Assembly: GCF_900546705.1 (NCBI RefSeq)
Contig: NZ_URDP01000012.1
Coordinates: 1 to 49,489 of the forward strand
Length of the DNA: 49,489 nt
Direction of reading: 5' to 3'
DNA from: an uncultured Oscillibacter sp.
GTDB lineage: Bacteria > Bacillota > Clostridia > Oscillospirales > Oscillospiraceae
Part shown: piece after piece, positions 23,472-31,958 of the stretch
How the letters are laid out: every line of letters starts with the position of its first letter
How positions within the stretch are numbered: position 1 is the first letter of the stretch
Position numbers and translations under genes: made by a program
Notes under the pieces: model-generated
The model's database searches: none
Told to the model about the DNA's origin: nothing
The model's input: the letters and a program-made list of their open reading frames with translations, nothing else

Positions 23472-23531
23472 TTATCTGTTGACAGCCATGGCGCCACCCA
23501 GTACGACCAGAGAAACAATCGCGTACAGCAT
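23472..23531 (-). CDS. 19-residue hydrophobic membrane peptide
   Basis: ATG at 23531 begins a 20-codon frame encoding MLYAIVSLVVLGGAMAVNR, one short membrane helix with a basic C terminus. Support for a real gene is strong for its size. A near-consensus ribosome binding site, GAAGGAGGTGCCCGAT, lies at proper distance. An extended -10 promoter (TGGTATCAT, 23566-23574) is upstream and an intrinsic terminator lies 36 bases downstream. It therefore looks like an independent transcript of about 150 nt. The function is unknown: a membrane regulatory peptide or type I toxin are possibilities by analogy of size and hydrophobicity only. Confidence 0.68.
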   Translation of the reverse strand: MLYAIVSLVVLGGAMAVNR

Positions 23532-23565
23532 ATCGGGCACCTCCTTCTTCCTTGATGTTGTCTGT

Positions 23566-23574
23566 ATGATACCA
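23566..23574 (-). promoter_or_regulatory. Extended -10 promoter of the 19-codon gene
   Basis: TGGTATCAT on the minus strand (TG-N-TATCAT) with a start about 28 bases before the ribosome binding site region. No convincing -35 element. Confidence 0.5.
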
Positions 23575-23795
23575 CAGCCGCTTGGGAAAGACATTGAGGT
23601 TCTTGCCAACTTGCAAAAAATCGTTTACCTGCTCAATTCGTCAAAAAGTTGCTGTGTTTTTTGTGTAAAATAACATCCAGCATTCTTTTTGCCCCGGAAA
23701 GCCGATCTCTGTCCGGCCACAGCCGGTCGGCAGTCTTTCCCATTTTATAAAATCTTGCGGTGGCCGCTGATTTTCCCCAGAAAAGGAGATGCACC

Positions 23796-24683
23796 ATGCC
23801 GGATCTACAAGTACAATGCTTTGTCAAACGGGACTTCCAGCCGGTGTTCACACCGGAAAACATGCCCAGGCTGTTGTATATCAGCCGCCGGGAGCCCTTT
23901 GACCAGGCCCGTCCCCGCCTGCTCCACGCCCATCCGGACTTTACGGAGGCCATGCTCATCCGCAGCGGCAATGCCCGCTTCCTCATCGGTGAGCAGACCT
24001 ACGATGTGCACAGCGGAGATCTGCTGCTGTTCAACAGCGGGGTCGTCCACGACGAGCTCTCCCCCGCCGCCGACAGCGCCATCGACAGCTGCTGCGCCGC
24101 CTTCAGCGGGCTGCATCTGCCGGGACTGCGGCCGGGGGCCATGATCCCCGACGATGCCCCCGCCGTGTACCACGTGGGGGCGGAGTGCGAGGATCTTTGG
24201 ACGCTTTACGACATGATGTACCGCTATCTGTCCGCCGACGCGCCAGGCTGCGAGGCCTTCTGTCACCACCTGCTGCTGTCGCTGCTGGGACGCATTCTCT
24301 ATCTGACGGGGACGGTGCCCCACCGCCAGAGCGTGGAGACGGAGCAAAGCGCCCTGGGCCTGCGGGTCAAGGACTATATCGACGCCCACTACACCGAGCC
24401 GCTGACCTTACAGCAGATCGGCCAGGCCCTCCATGCCAGTCCCTACTACCTGGCCCACGCCTTCAAGGAGTCCTGCGGCATCGCTCCCCGGCAGTACCTG
24501 CTCCGCCGCCGGATCGGAGAGGCCCAGAACCTGCTCATCTCCACAGACCTGCCCATCTCCCGCATCGCCGAGATGGTGGGCTATGACACCCAGAACTACT
24601 TTGACCTGCAATTTTCCAAATTTGTAGGGATGCCGCCCCGGAAATACCGGCTCTCCTTCCAGGTAAAACCCGGCGAATCATGA
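23796..24683 (+). CDS. AraC-family transcriptional regulator
   Basis: The 295-residue protein has a cupin-type sensor domain (LLHAHPDFTEAMLIRSGNAR, YDVHSGDLLLFNSGVVHDE, about residues 38-90). Two C-terminal helix-turn-helix units follow (LTLQQIGQALHASPYYLAHA and ISRIAEMVGYDTQNYFDLQF, about 205-285). ATG 23796 follows AAAAGGAGATGCACC. The cupin domain implies a sugar or small-molecule signal, but no target is adjacent in the same direction. The converging minus-strand MATE/AraC genes belong to another operon. The 260 bases upstream contain a weak promoter only. Confidence 0.9.
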   Translation: MPDLQVQCFVKRDFQPVFTPENMPRLLYISRREPFDQARPRLLHAHPDFTEAMLIRSGNARFLIGEQTYDVHSGDLLLFNSGVVHDELSPAADSAIDSCCAAFSGLHLPGLRPGAMIPDDAPAVYHVGAECEDLWTLYDMMYRYLSADAPGCEAFCHHLLLSLLGRILYLTGTVPHRQSVETEQSALGLRVKDYIDAHYTEPLTLQQIGQALHASPYYLAHAFKESCGIAPRQYLLRRRIGEAQNLLISTDLPISRIAEMVGYDTQNYFDLQFSKFVGMPPRKYRLSFQVKPGES

Positions 24684-24688
24684 AAAAG

Positions 24689-24721
24689 AACGTGCCCTGC
24701 GGAAGTTCCGCAGGGCACGTT
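24689..24721. terminator. Bidirectional terminator between AraC and MATE genes
   Basis: 15-bp stem AACGTGCCCTGCGGA/TCCGCAGGGCACGTT with a 3-base loop and A/T runs on both sides. Confidence 0.93.
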
Positions 24722-24734
24722 TTGCTGTATGGAA

Positions 24735-26084
24735 TCAGTCCTGAAGTCCCATGGACTCCCACCTGTGGCCCCGGAAGCGGGGTACGAAAAACAGTACCCG
24801 CACCAGCCAGTCGATGAACATGGCCATCCAGATGCCGACCACGCCGAACCCCCAGTAACGGCCCAGCAGAATGCCGAAGCCCACCCGCATGGTCCACATG
24901 GACACGCTGGACACCAGCAGCGTAAACCGGGTGTCGCCGGCGGCACGGAGGGCCTGGGGCAGCGTGAAGGCCGCAGGCCAGAGCAGTGCGCCCACGATTC
25001 CGTGCATCCAGATCACCGTGCGTGCATAGTCCGTGGCCTCCGGAGAGACGCTGTACAGCTTCAAAATCAGCGGCAGCACTGCCAGCACCAGTGTGATGGT
25101 CCCGGCCATATAGATGTAGGTCCGGGCCAGCAGCTTCTTCGTGTAGTACCGGGCCCGCTCATAGCTGCCCGCCCCCATGCACCGGGACACCACCGTCACC
25201 ATGGCAAGGCCCAGGGCGTTGCCGGGCACGCACTGGAACGTGGTCACCGTGTTGCCGATGGCATTGGCCGCCACGGAGGCGGTGCCCAGAACGGACACCG
25301 TGGAAAGGAGCAATATCTTGCCCAGCTGGAACATGCCGCTCTCCAGCCCGTTGGGTACGCCGAAACGCAGGATGTTCTTGACCACATACCGGTCATGTTT
25401 CAGGGAGATCCTCTCCACCTGCAGGGGCAGATCCTTCCGCCGCAGCAGAATCAGCATGGCCGCCGCAGCCACCATCCGGGACACCGTGGTGGGAATGGCC
25501 ACGCCCTCCACACCCCGGTGCAGTCCGAAGATCAGGATGCTGTTGCCCACCACGTTGACCAGGTTCATGCCCAGGGAAACCCACATGGAGATCTTGGAGT
25601 TGCCCATGACCCGGAACAGCGCCGCGCCGGCATTGTAGACTGCCAAAAACGGAATGGATGCCTCTACGATCATGTAATAGGTGTTGGCGTAGGCGGCCAC
25701 GTCCGGCTCCACCTGGCCGAACACCACGCCCAGTACAAAGCCCTTGCACAGGTAGAAGAGCACCATCACCGCCAGGGACACCTCGGTCATAAAGAGCAGC
25801 AGCTGCTCACCGGCGTGTCCCGCCTTGGCCTGCTCCCGCCGCCCCAGATACTGCCCGGCAATTACGGCGCCGCCGGTAGCCAGGGCGGAAAAGGCGTTTA
25901 CCAAAAGGACGTTCACCGTGTCCACCAGGGACACGGCGGAGATAGCCGCCTCGCCTACCTGGGACACCATCACCGAGTCGCACAGGCCCACCGTAATGGC
26001 CAGGAGCTGCTCGATGACCAGCGGGACGATCAGGCGATGCAGATCCTCCTTGCTGAATTCCACTGTCAATCGTTTTTCTTCCAT
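24735..26084 (-). CDS. MATE-family multidrug/cation efflux transporter
   Basis: Na+- or H+-driven exporter of cationic drugs or metabolites. The 449-residue protein has twelve predicted helices in two similar halves. Family features are PLVIEQLLAITVGLCDSVMVSQVGE at the N terminus, a repeated substrate-pocket region in the second half, and the MNLVNVVGNSILIFGLHRGVEGVA stretch around residue 185. It is downstream (36 bases) of the AraC gene 26121-26969 on the same strand, so probably controlled by that regulator. Confidence 0.92.
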   Translation of the reverse strand: MEEKRLTVEFSKEDLHRLIVPLVIEQLLAITVGLCDSVMVSQVGEAAISAVSLVDTVNVLLVNAFSALATGGAVIAGQYLGRREQAKAGHAGEQLLLFMTEVSLAVMVLFYLCKGFVLGVVFGQVEPDVAAYANTYYMIVEASIPFLAVYNAGAALFRVMGNSKISMWVSLGMNLVNVVGNSILIFGLHRGVEGVAIPTTVSRMVAAAAMLILLRRKDLPLQVERISLKHDRYVVKNILRFGVPNGLESGMFQLGKILLLSTVSVLGTASVAANAIGNTVTTFQCVPGNALGLAMVTVVSRCMGAGSYERARYYTKKLLARTYIYMAGTITLVLAVLPLILKLYSVSPEATDYARTVIWMHGIVGALLWPAAFTLPQALRAAGDTRFTLLVSSVSMWTMRVGFGILLGRYWGFGVVGIWMAMFIDWLVRVLFFVPRFRGHRWESMGLQD

Positions 26085-26120
26085 TTGCTCGCTTCTCTCG
26101 TATGAAAATCGGTCCGCCTG

Positions 26121-26969
26121 TCACCGGAACTCCCGGGGACTCATGTGAAAGGTATTCTGGAAGGCCCGCAGGAACGTGGAGTACTCGGAAAAGCCCGCCT
26201 GCTCCGCCGCCTTCATCACCGGCATTCCGCCCCGGATCAGCTCTCCCGCCCGCAGCAGCCGCTTCTGGCTGATATACTGATGGACCGTGTAGCCGGTGAC
26301 TGCCTTGAACCGGTGCATCAGGTAATACCGGCTCAGGTAGAACCGCCCTGCCAGGGTGTCCACCGTCAGCTCCTCCGTCAGGTGCTCGGCAATGTAGTGC
26401 AGTATCTCGTCCATCTTCGGGTCCACCCGGTAGCTGTCCCGCTGCTCCTGGGCGGTGCGGTCCCGCAGGATATCCCGGTTCACCGAGATGAGCAGCTGCT
26501 GACACAAGGTGTCGGCCATTCTGGACGCGCCGAACTCCCCGGAGTGGAGGGACTGCTCCAGCTGCTGAAAAAGCTGCATATAGTGCAGCCGTCGCTCCGC
26601 GCCGAAGCGCAGCAGGTGGAACCCCCGCTGGCGGGCCGTTTCAAAGCAGGTGTCCAGCCCCTCGCCAGGGTCACTGCGGCTGCGCAGCCAGTCCCGTCCC
26701 AGCCAGACCACCACCCGCTCATAGGGCTCCGCCGGGTCAATGATGGGCCGGTGGATCATATTGTGCTGCACCAGCAGCACGTCCCAGGGGCGCAGGAAAT
26801 AGGTGACGCCTTCCACCACGTAGGACACCTTGCCGCCCAGCAATAAAATCAGCTTGTCGAACTCATGGTAGTGGTAGTCCAGCTTCTGGGCCCGGGTATC
26901 CTTCAGATGGAACAGGCGGAAGTCCTCATGGAGATACCCGCGCTTTCCCGCCTCGCTCTGATCCGGCAC
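26121..26969 (-). CDS. AraC-family regulator of the MATE gene
   Basis: The 282-residue protein starts at GTG 26969 behind AAAGGGGGAG. It has a cupin-like sensor (DYHYHEFDKLILLLGGKVSY, about residues 31-85) and a double helix-turn-helix at the C terminus (VDTLAGRFYLSRYYLMHRFK, then MKAAEQAGFSEYSTFLRAFQ, about 190-275). The close linkage upstream of a MATE exporter indicates activation by the exported or a related compound; this is inference. Confidence 0.9.
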   Translation of the reverse strand: MPDQSEAGKRGYLHEDFRLFHLKDTRAQKLDYHYHEFDKLILLLGGKVSYVVEGVTYFLRPWDVLLVQHNMIHRPIIDPAEPYERVVVWLGRDWLRSRSDPGEGLDTCFETARQRGFHLLRFGAERRLHYMQLFQQLEQSLHSGEFGASRMADTLCQQLLISVNRDILRDRTAQEQRDSYRVDPKMDEILHYIAEHLTEELTVDTLAGRFYLSRYYLMHRFKAVTGYTVHQYISQKRLLRAGELIRGGMPVMKAAEQAGFSEYSTFLRAFQNTFHMSPREFR

Positions 26970-26999
26970 AAAGCACTCCCCCTTTCACGAACGGGCTTT

Positions 27000-27028
27000 A
27001 TCTTACCGCACATTTTACAATTTCTCAA
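27000..27028 (-). promoter_or_regulatory. Promoter of the AraC-MATE operon
   Basis: TTGAGA (27023-27028), 17 bases, then TAAGAT (27000-27005) on the minus strand; divergent from the thyA promoter. Confidence 0.7.
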
Positions 27029-27106
27029 CCGGAATTTCACACAAACCATACAAATATTTCTCTCTTTCTTTCGTAAAAACCTCCGTGGGCACCACAAAAC
27101 TTTTTG

Positions 27107-27135
27107 TATACACCTTTTGAAAAATTTGCTATACT
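27107..27135 (+). promoter_or_regulatory. Promoter of thyA-folA
   Basis: TATACA (27107-27112), 17 bases, then TATACT (27130-27135), followed by GAAGGAGG before the ATG at 27169. Confidence 0.65.
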
Positions 27136-27168
27136 TAGGAGAAATGAAAAACGAAGGAGGTTCTCTTC

Positions 27169-27999
27169 ATGAGCCTTGCCGATACGCTCTTTATCCAGAA
27201 CTGCCGCGACATCCTCGACCACGGCGTCTGGGACACCGACCGGGAAGTCCGCCCCCGGTGGGCCGACGGCACCCCCGCCCACACCATCAAAAAATTCGGC
27301 ATCGTCAACCGCTACGACCTGCAATCCGAGTTCCCCATCCTCACCATCCGCCGCACCTACTGGAAAACGGCCCTGAAAGAGCTTTTGTGGATCTGGCAGA
27401 AAAAGTCCAACAACATCCACGATCTGGACGCCCACATCTGGGACCAGTGGGCGGACGAGACAGGCTCCATCGGCAAGGCCTACGGCTACCAGCTCTCCGT
27501 CAAGCATCACTATCCGGAAGGGGACATGGACCAGGTGGACCGGGTGCTCTACGACCTTTCCCACAATCCGGCCTCCCGGCGCATCATGACCAACCTCTAT
27601 AATTTTCAGGATCTCCACGAGATGCACTTGTATCCCTGCGCCTATTCCATGACGTTCAACGTCTCCGGCAACGTCCTCAACGCCATTTTGAACCAGCGCA
27701 GTCAGGACATGCTGGCCGCCAACAACTGGAACGTGGTCCAGTACGCCATTTTGGTCCACATGTTCGCCCAGGTCTCCGGCCTGGTTCCCGGTGAGCTGGT
27801 GCACGTCATTGCCGACGCCCACATTTACGACCGGCACGTGCCCATTGTGGAAAAAATGCTCACCCAGACCCCCACGCCGGCGCCCCGCTTCTCCATGGAT
27901 GATTCCATCCGGGATTTCTACGCGTTCACACCCGAGAGCTTCTCCCTGGAGGGCTACACCCCCGCCCCCTTCGACGAGAAGATTCCCATTGCCATCTGA
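27169..27999 (+). CDS. thyA: Thymidylate synthase
   Basis: Methylates dUMP to dTMP with methylene-tetrahydrofolate, releasing dihydrofolate. The 276-residue protein has the catalytic cysteine C157 in LYPCAYSM, the dUMP-binding RRIMTNLYNF region (Arg), NQRSQDMLAANNWNVVQYA and the closing ADAHIYDRHVP. Its compact length fits ThyA rather than the flavin-dependent ThyX. The dihydrofolate it makes is recycled by the DHFR encoded 12 bases downstream, a classic operon. GAAGGAGG precedes the ATG. Confidence 0.97.
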   Translation: MSLADTLFIQNCRDILDHGVWDTDREVRPRWADGTPAHTIKKFGIVNRYDLQSEFPILTIRRTYWKTALKELLWIWQKKSNNIHDLDAHIWDQWADETGSIGKAYGYQLSVKHHYPEGDMDQVDRVLYDLSHNPASRRIMTNLYNFQDLHEMHLYPCAYSMTFNVSGNVLNAILNQRSQDMLAANNWNVVQYAILVHMFAQVSGLVPGELVHVIADAHIYDRHVPIVEKMLTQTPTPAPRFSMDDSIRDFYAFTPESFSLEGYTPAPFDEKIPIAI

Positions 28000-28011
28000 G
28001 GAGGTTTTGCC

Positions 28012-28509
28012 ATGAACGCCATTGTTGTCGCAGACCGCAACTGGGCCATTGGCCGGGACGGCGGATTGCTCTTTTCCCTGCCTACGGACATGAAGCGCTT
28101 CCGCTCTCTGACCATGGGCGGTGCTGTAATCCTGGGCCGCAAGACTCTGGAGTCCTTCCCCGGCGGCCGCCCCCTGCCCGGACGAAAAAACATCGTCATC
28201 ACCCACCAGAAGGGCCTGACCATCGAGGGAGCCGCCGTGGTGTCCAGCCTGGCAGAGGCCGTGGACGCCGCCGGGGAGATCTCCCCGGATCAGCTGTGGG
28301 TCATTGGCGGCGGCAGCGTCTATACGGCGCTGCTCTCCCGCTGCAAGCGGGTGTATCTCACCCGGGTGGACGCCCAGGCCGAGGGGGCCGACACCTTCTT
28401 CCCCAACCTGGACAAGCTGCCCGGCTGGGAAGTGGAGCACGAGAGTGAACCCATTACGGAAAACGGTCTCACCTTCCGATTTGTAGATTATATTAACCGA
28501 AAGATTTAA
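28012..28509 (+). CDS. folA: Dihydrofolate reductase
   Basis: Reduces dihydrofolate to tetrahydrofolate with NADPH. The 165-residue protein has the N-terminal MNAIVVADRNWAIGRDGGLLF, the LPTDMKRFRSLTMGGAVILGRKT coenzyme segment, and WVIGGGSVYTALLSRCKRVYLTRV near residues 100-122. The usual Asp/Glu at the folate-pocket helix is in LPTDMKRF. It is translated from its own AGGAGG site just after thyA. Transcription stops at the hairpin at 28524-28550. Confidence 0.96.
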   Translation: MNAIVVADRNWAIGRDGGLLFSLPTDMKRFRSLTMGGAVILGRKTLESFPGGRPLPGRKNIVITHQKGLTIEGAAVVSSLAEAVDAAGEISPDQLWVIGGGSVYTALLSRCKRVYLTRVDAQAEGADTFFPNLDKLPGWEVEHESEPITENGLTFRFVDYINRKI

Positions 28510-28523
28510 TATATAGATTAGAA

Positions 28524-28550
28524 AAGCCCGCCGGCAATGCCGGCGGGCTT
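28524..28550. terminator. Bidirectional terminator after folA
   Basis: AAGCCCGCCGGC/GCCGGCGGGCTT stem with an AAT loop. It also terminates the converging anti-sigma gene (TTTTCT on the minus side). Confidence 0.92.
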
Positions 28551-28565
28551 CTTTTAGATTCGATC

Positions 28566-29270
28566 TTACGGCGTCCGAGAGGCCTCCCGGGGCGGCTGCT
28601 GCGCCGGCGCCCACGCAGCCTCCTGCGCCTCAGTAGCCTGGTCCAGCGCCACGGTCTCTCCCTCCCGCCAAAGCAGGACGGCATCCTCACCAAGTCCAAA
28701 ATACACTGCCTCCTGTCCCTGGCTTGTGTTGGAAAAGTCACTGAACAGGGCAGCGCCTCCCGTGCGATAGCTCTTGTTATCGAGATTCAGCAGCTCCGTC
28801 CGAAGGATGGTGCGCTTCAAATAATAGTGGAGGCCATCCTCCTGCACCTTCCAGGTCAGGCAGGTCCAGAGTTTTTCTCCCTCTTCATACGTCCACTCCA
28901 CACCGACAGCCCCGCTTTGCAGCCGGTATGCCTGTACCGTATACTCCTCCCCGGTCATGGGGATCACCGTCCAGTCGGTCAGAAACCACCCGGCTGCCGC
29001 CAGCGCCGCGCACACCGCCGCTGCGATGAGCGCCCCTTTCCACCACGACCGGCGCCGGTCCTTTTTCCACTCCCGGGAAATGGCCCGCACCGGCGATGCC
29101 TCGTCGGGGACAAGCGGCTCCGCCTCCGGCAAGGGCGCGTCCATGGCGCTCAGTTCCGCCCGGCAAGCCGGGCACGTTTTCAGATGCTCCTCCACCGCCG
29201 CCCGGCTAGCCTGAGAGCAGGCCCCGTCGTGATAAAGGGGCAGCAGATCCCGTATGATCTCACAGTCCAT
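28566..29270 (-). CDS. Zinc-finger anti-sigma factor (zf-HC2 family)
   Basis: The 234-residue protein has an N-terminal cytoplasmic anti-sigma domain with Zn-binding HLKTCPACRAEL (HxxxCxxC, residues about 29-40) and C3 upstream. A charged stretch, a single membrane helix (about 80-99) and an extracytoplasmic domain of about 130 residues with no family I recognise follow. It overlaps the sigma gene by 11 bases, so it is the cognate antagonist. Zinc anti-sigma domains can be redox-responsive or controlled by regulated proteolysis; the sequence does not say which. Confidence 0.92.
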   Translation of the reverse strand: MDCEIIRDLLPLYHDGACSQASRAAVEEHLKTCPACRAELSAMDAPLPEAEPLVPDEASPVRAISREWKKDRRRSWWKGALIAAAVCAALAAAGWFLTDWTVIPMTGEEYTVQAYRLQSGAVGVEWTYEEGEKLWTCLTWKVQEDGLHYYLKRTILRTELLNLDNKSYRTGGAALFSDFSNTSQGQEAVYFGLGEDAVLLWREGETVALDQATEAQEAAWAPAQQPPREASRTP

Positions 29271-29733
29271 CCAATCCCTCCTTCAATTTTGCCCGGGCCC
29301 GGAAATACGTCACCCGCGCCCAGCTCTCCGTCTTGCCGAACAATTCCCCGATCTGGGAAAATGGCAGCTCTCCGAACGTCCGCAGGGAAAACACCTCTTT
29401 GTAAGGCTCCGGCAAACCGTGGAGCAGCCGGTGCAGCTGCCGGGCCGTCTCCTGCCGGGCAAACCCCTCTTCAATGCCGCCGTCTCCCCGCTCCGCATCG
29501 TCCTGCGAATATTTGGCCCGCTCCCGGCACAGCGTCAGGTACTGGTTGCGGGCGATGCGGCACAGCCACAGCCGCAGGGGGCACTGTCCCCGGAAACTGT
29601 CAATGGCAGTCAGCGCCTTGAAAAACGTCTCCTGGGTCACCTCCTCCGCCGTATGGACATCCCGGCTCAGCGCCAGCACATAGCGGTATACGTCCGCAAA
29701 GTATTGGCGGTACACCGCCTCAAAATCCTCCAC
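29260..29733 (-). CDS. ECF-type RNA polymerase sigma factor (with zf-HC2 anti-sigma)
   Basis: The 157-residue protein starts at GTG 29733 behind GGGAGGTGAGCGG. Earlier in-frame starts would lie in the promoter and add sequence unlike sigma factors. Region 2 is VYRYVLALSRDVHTAEEVTQETFFKAL, with the -10 recognition element that follows; region 4 is LPEPYKEVFSLRTFGELPFSQIGELFG then SWARVTYFRARAKLKEGL. The short region 4 -35 contact helix is typical. An ECF-type promoter directly upstream indicates self-activation. The cognate anti-sigma gene overlaps its end. Confidence 0.92.
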   Translation of the reverse strand: MEDFEAVYRQYFADVYRYVLALSRDVHTAEEVTQETFFKALTAIDSFRGQCPLRLWLCRIARNQYLTLCRERAKYSQDDAERGDGGIEEGFARQETARQLHRLLHGLPEPYKEVFSLRTFGELPFSQIGELFGKTESWARVTYFRARAKLKEGLDGL

Positions 29734-29756
29734 CCGCTCACCTCCCTCATCCAAGG

Positions 29757-29782
29757 GACGCACATCGTCCCCATTCGTTACA
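29757..29782 (-). promoter_or_regulatory. ECF-type autoregulatory promoter of the second sigma operon
   Basis: On the minus strand TGTAAC (29777-29782), 16 bases, CGTC (29757-29760). This is very close to the classical AAC-N16-CGTC ECF consensus and sits right upstream of the GTG start. Confidence 0.72.
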
Positions 29783-29825
29783 AAATTGGGCTGTACCGTG
29801 TCTGTGTCCGTCCGGAAAAGACACG

Positions 29826-29854
29826 TTGTCTTTCTGAAAATTTTATTATATAAT
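29826..29854 (+). promoter_or_regulatory. Promoter of recG
   Basis: TTGTCT (29826-29831), 17 bases, then TATAAT (29849-29854). Transcription would start near 29861, with GAGAGGAGG just ahead of the ATG at 29888. Confidence 0.8.
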
Positions 29855-29887
29855 AAAAATCTACTCACTTGGGAGAGGAGGACCCCT

Positions 29888-31936
29888 ATGGCGGATCTGG
29901 ACACCAGCGTACAGTATATCCACGGCATCGGACCGGCGCGGGCCAAGAGCCTCGCCAAACTGGGCATTTCCACCTTGGGCGACCTGATCTCCTGGTTCCC
30001 CCGACGCTATGAGGACCGCAGCGCCGTCCGCCGCATTGCCGATCTGGAGGCGGGAGAGAGCGCCTGCGTGGAGGCCATGGTGGCCGCGCCGCCCACGCTG
30101 TCCCACATCCGCAAGGGGATGGACCTCATCAAGGTCCGGGCGGTGGATGAAAGCGGCGTGCTGGACGTGACCTTTTTCAATCAGACTTGGCTTAAAGACA
30201 GCCTCCGCCAAGGCGAGACATATCTTTTTTACGGCCGGGCTGAGGGAAACCTGCTGCGCAAGCAAATGGCCTCCCCGGTGGTGGAGCCGGTGGGTCGCCG
30301 GGAGCAGACCGGACGCATCGTCCCCATCTATCCCCTGACCGCTGGGGTCAGTCAGCTGATGCTCTCCCGGTCCATCCGCCAGGGGCTGGACGCGTGCACC
30401 TCTATTTTGCCCGACGCCCTGCCTGATGACGTGCGGCAGTCCCACCAGCTGTGCCGCATCGGCTTTGCCTATGAGAACATCCACTTTCCCGCCTCGCCGG
30501 AGGCACTGGAGCTGGCCCGCAGACGGCTGGCCTTTGAGGAGCTGTTCCTCTTCTCATTAGGCCTGGCCCGGCTCCGCAGCCGGCGGGAGGTGGCGGAGGT
30601 AGCTCCCTGCCGTGATGTGGACATGGCTCCTTTTTATGCCGCCCTTCCCTTCACCCTTACCGACGCCCAGCGCCGCTGTGTGGACGAGGCTCTTTCAGAC
30701 ATGCGCTCCGGCCGGCCCATGAACCGGCTGTGTCAGGGCGACGTGGGCTCCGGCAAGACCATGGTGGCCGCCGCCTGCGCCTATTTCATGGTCAAGGGCG
30801 GCCGTCAGGCGGCGCTGATGGCCCCCACGGAGATCCTGGCCCAGCAGCACTACGAAAATTTGGCCCCCCTGCTGGAGGGACTGGGCGTCCGCTGCGCGCT
30901 GCTGACCGGCTCCACCTCCGCCAAAATAAAGCGCTCCGTCGGCGCCCAGCTGGCCGCCGGGGAGATCGGCTTTGTAATCGGCACCCACGCGCTCTTGTCC
31001 CAGGGGGTGGAGTTTTCCGACCTGGGGCTGGTGGTCACCGACGAGCAGCACCGCTTCGGCGTAGCCCAGCGGGCCTCCCTGGCTGCCAAGGGCACCCATC
31101 CCCACACGCTGGTCATGTCCGCCACCCCCATTCCAAGAACGCTGGCACTGATCCTGTACGGCGACCTGGATGTATCCGTCATCGACCAGCTGCCCCCCGG
31201 CCGCAAGGCCGTGGAGACCTTCTCCGTACCCGGCAGCTACCGTCCCCGGATCTACGCCTTTTTGCACAAGCAGGTAGACGAGGGACGGCAGGCCTACATC
31301 GTCTGCCCCATGGTGGAGGAAGCAGACCAGCCGGGCGACGAGCGCAAGGCCGTCACCGCCTACGCCCAAAAACTGCGGCAGGAGGTATTCCCGGACCTGC
31401 GCGTGGCGGTGGTCCACGGGAAGATGAAGCCCCGGGAAAAGGAGGCGGTCATGGCGGCCTTTTCCGCCGGCGAAGCGGACATTCTGGTATCCACCACCGT
31501 CATCGAAGTGGGCGTGGACGTGCCCAACGCCTCCGTCATGGTGGTGGAAAACGCGGATCGCTTCGGCCTCAGCCAGCTCCACCAGCTGAGGGGCCGGGTC
31601 GGACGGGGCAGTCACCAGTCCTACTGTATTTTGATCTCGGACAACAAACACGAGGAAACCCGCCAGCGTCTCAAGGTCATGACAAAGACCAACGACGGCT
31701 TCCGCATCGCCGAGGAGGATCTGCGGCTGCGGGGCCCCGGCGACTTCTTCGGCCAGCGCCAGCACGGACTGCCGGGACTGAAGGTAGCCGACTTGGGCTG
31801 CGACACCCAGCTTCTGCGGCAGGCTCAGGCCGCCGCGGAGGAACTGCTCTCCCGGGACCCCACCCTTTCCACCTGTCCCGCCACAGCAGAGCAGGTGACG
31901 CGGCTTTTCACTCAGAAAGGCGACAGCCTGAACTAA
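29888..31936 (+). CDS. recG: ATP-dependent DNA helicase RecG
   Basis: Remodels stalled replication forks and Holliday junctions. The 682-residue protein has an N-terminal wedge/OB domain (1-250), then helicase motifs: Walker A GDVGSGKT at about residues 284-291, Walker B DEQHRFGV, SATPIPRT, and motif VI LRGRVGRG. The C-terminal RLRGPGDFFGQRQHGLPGL is the RecG translocation hook (TRG) segment. ATG 29888 follows GAGGAGG; the frame extends upstream across the promoter without homology. It is co-transcribed with brnQ, 22 bases downstream. Confidence 0.97.
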   Translation: MADLDTSVQYIHGIGPARAKSLAKLGISTLGDLISWFPRRYEDRSAVRRIADLEAGESACVEAMVAAPPTLSHIRKGMDLIKVRAVDESGVLDVTFFNQTWLKDSLRQGETYLFYGRAEGNLLRKQMASPVVEPVGRREQTGRIVPIYPLTAGVSQLMLSRSIRQGLDACTSILPDALPDDVRQSHQLCRIGFAYENIHFPASPEALELARRRLAFEELFLFSLGLARLRSRREVAEVAPCRDVDMAPFYAALPFTLTDAQRRCVDEALSDMRSGRPMNRLCQGDVGSGKTMVAAACAYFMVKGGRQAALMAPTEILAQQHYENLAPLLEGLGVRCALLTGSTSAKIKRSVGAQLAAGEIGFVIGTHALLSQGVEFSDLGLVVTDEQHRFGVAQRASLAAKGTHPHTLVMSATPIPRTLALILYGDLDVSVIDQLPPGRKAVETFSVPGSYRPRIYAFLHKQVDEGRQAYIVCPMVEEADQPGDERKAVTAYAQKLRQEVFPDLRVAVVHGKMKPREKEAVMAAFSAGEADILVSTTVIEVGVDVPNASVMVVENADRFGLSQLHQLRGRVGRGSHQSYCILISDNKHEETRQRLKVMTKTNDGFRIAEEDLRLRGPGDFFGQRQHGLPGLKVADLGCDTQLLRQAQAAAEELLSRDPTLSTCPATAEQVTRLFTQKGDSLN

Positions 31937-31958
31937 AGAATTTTGAGAGGAGACCAAC

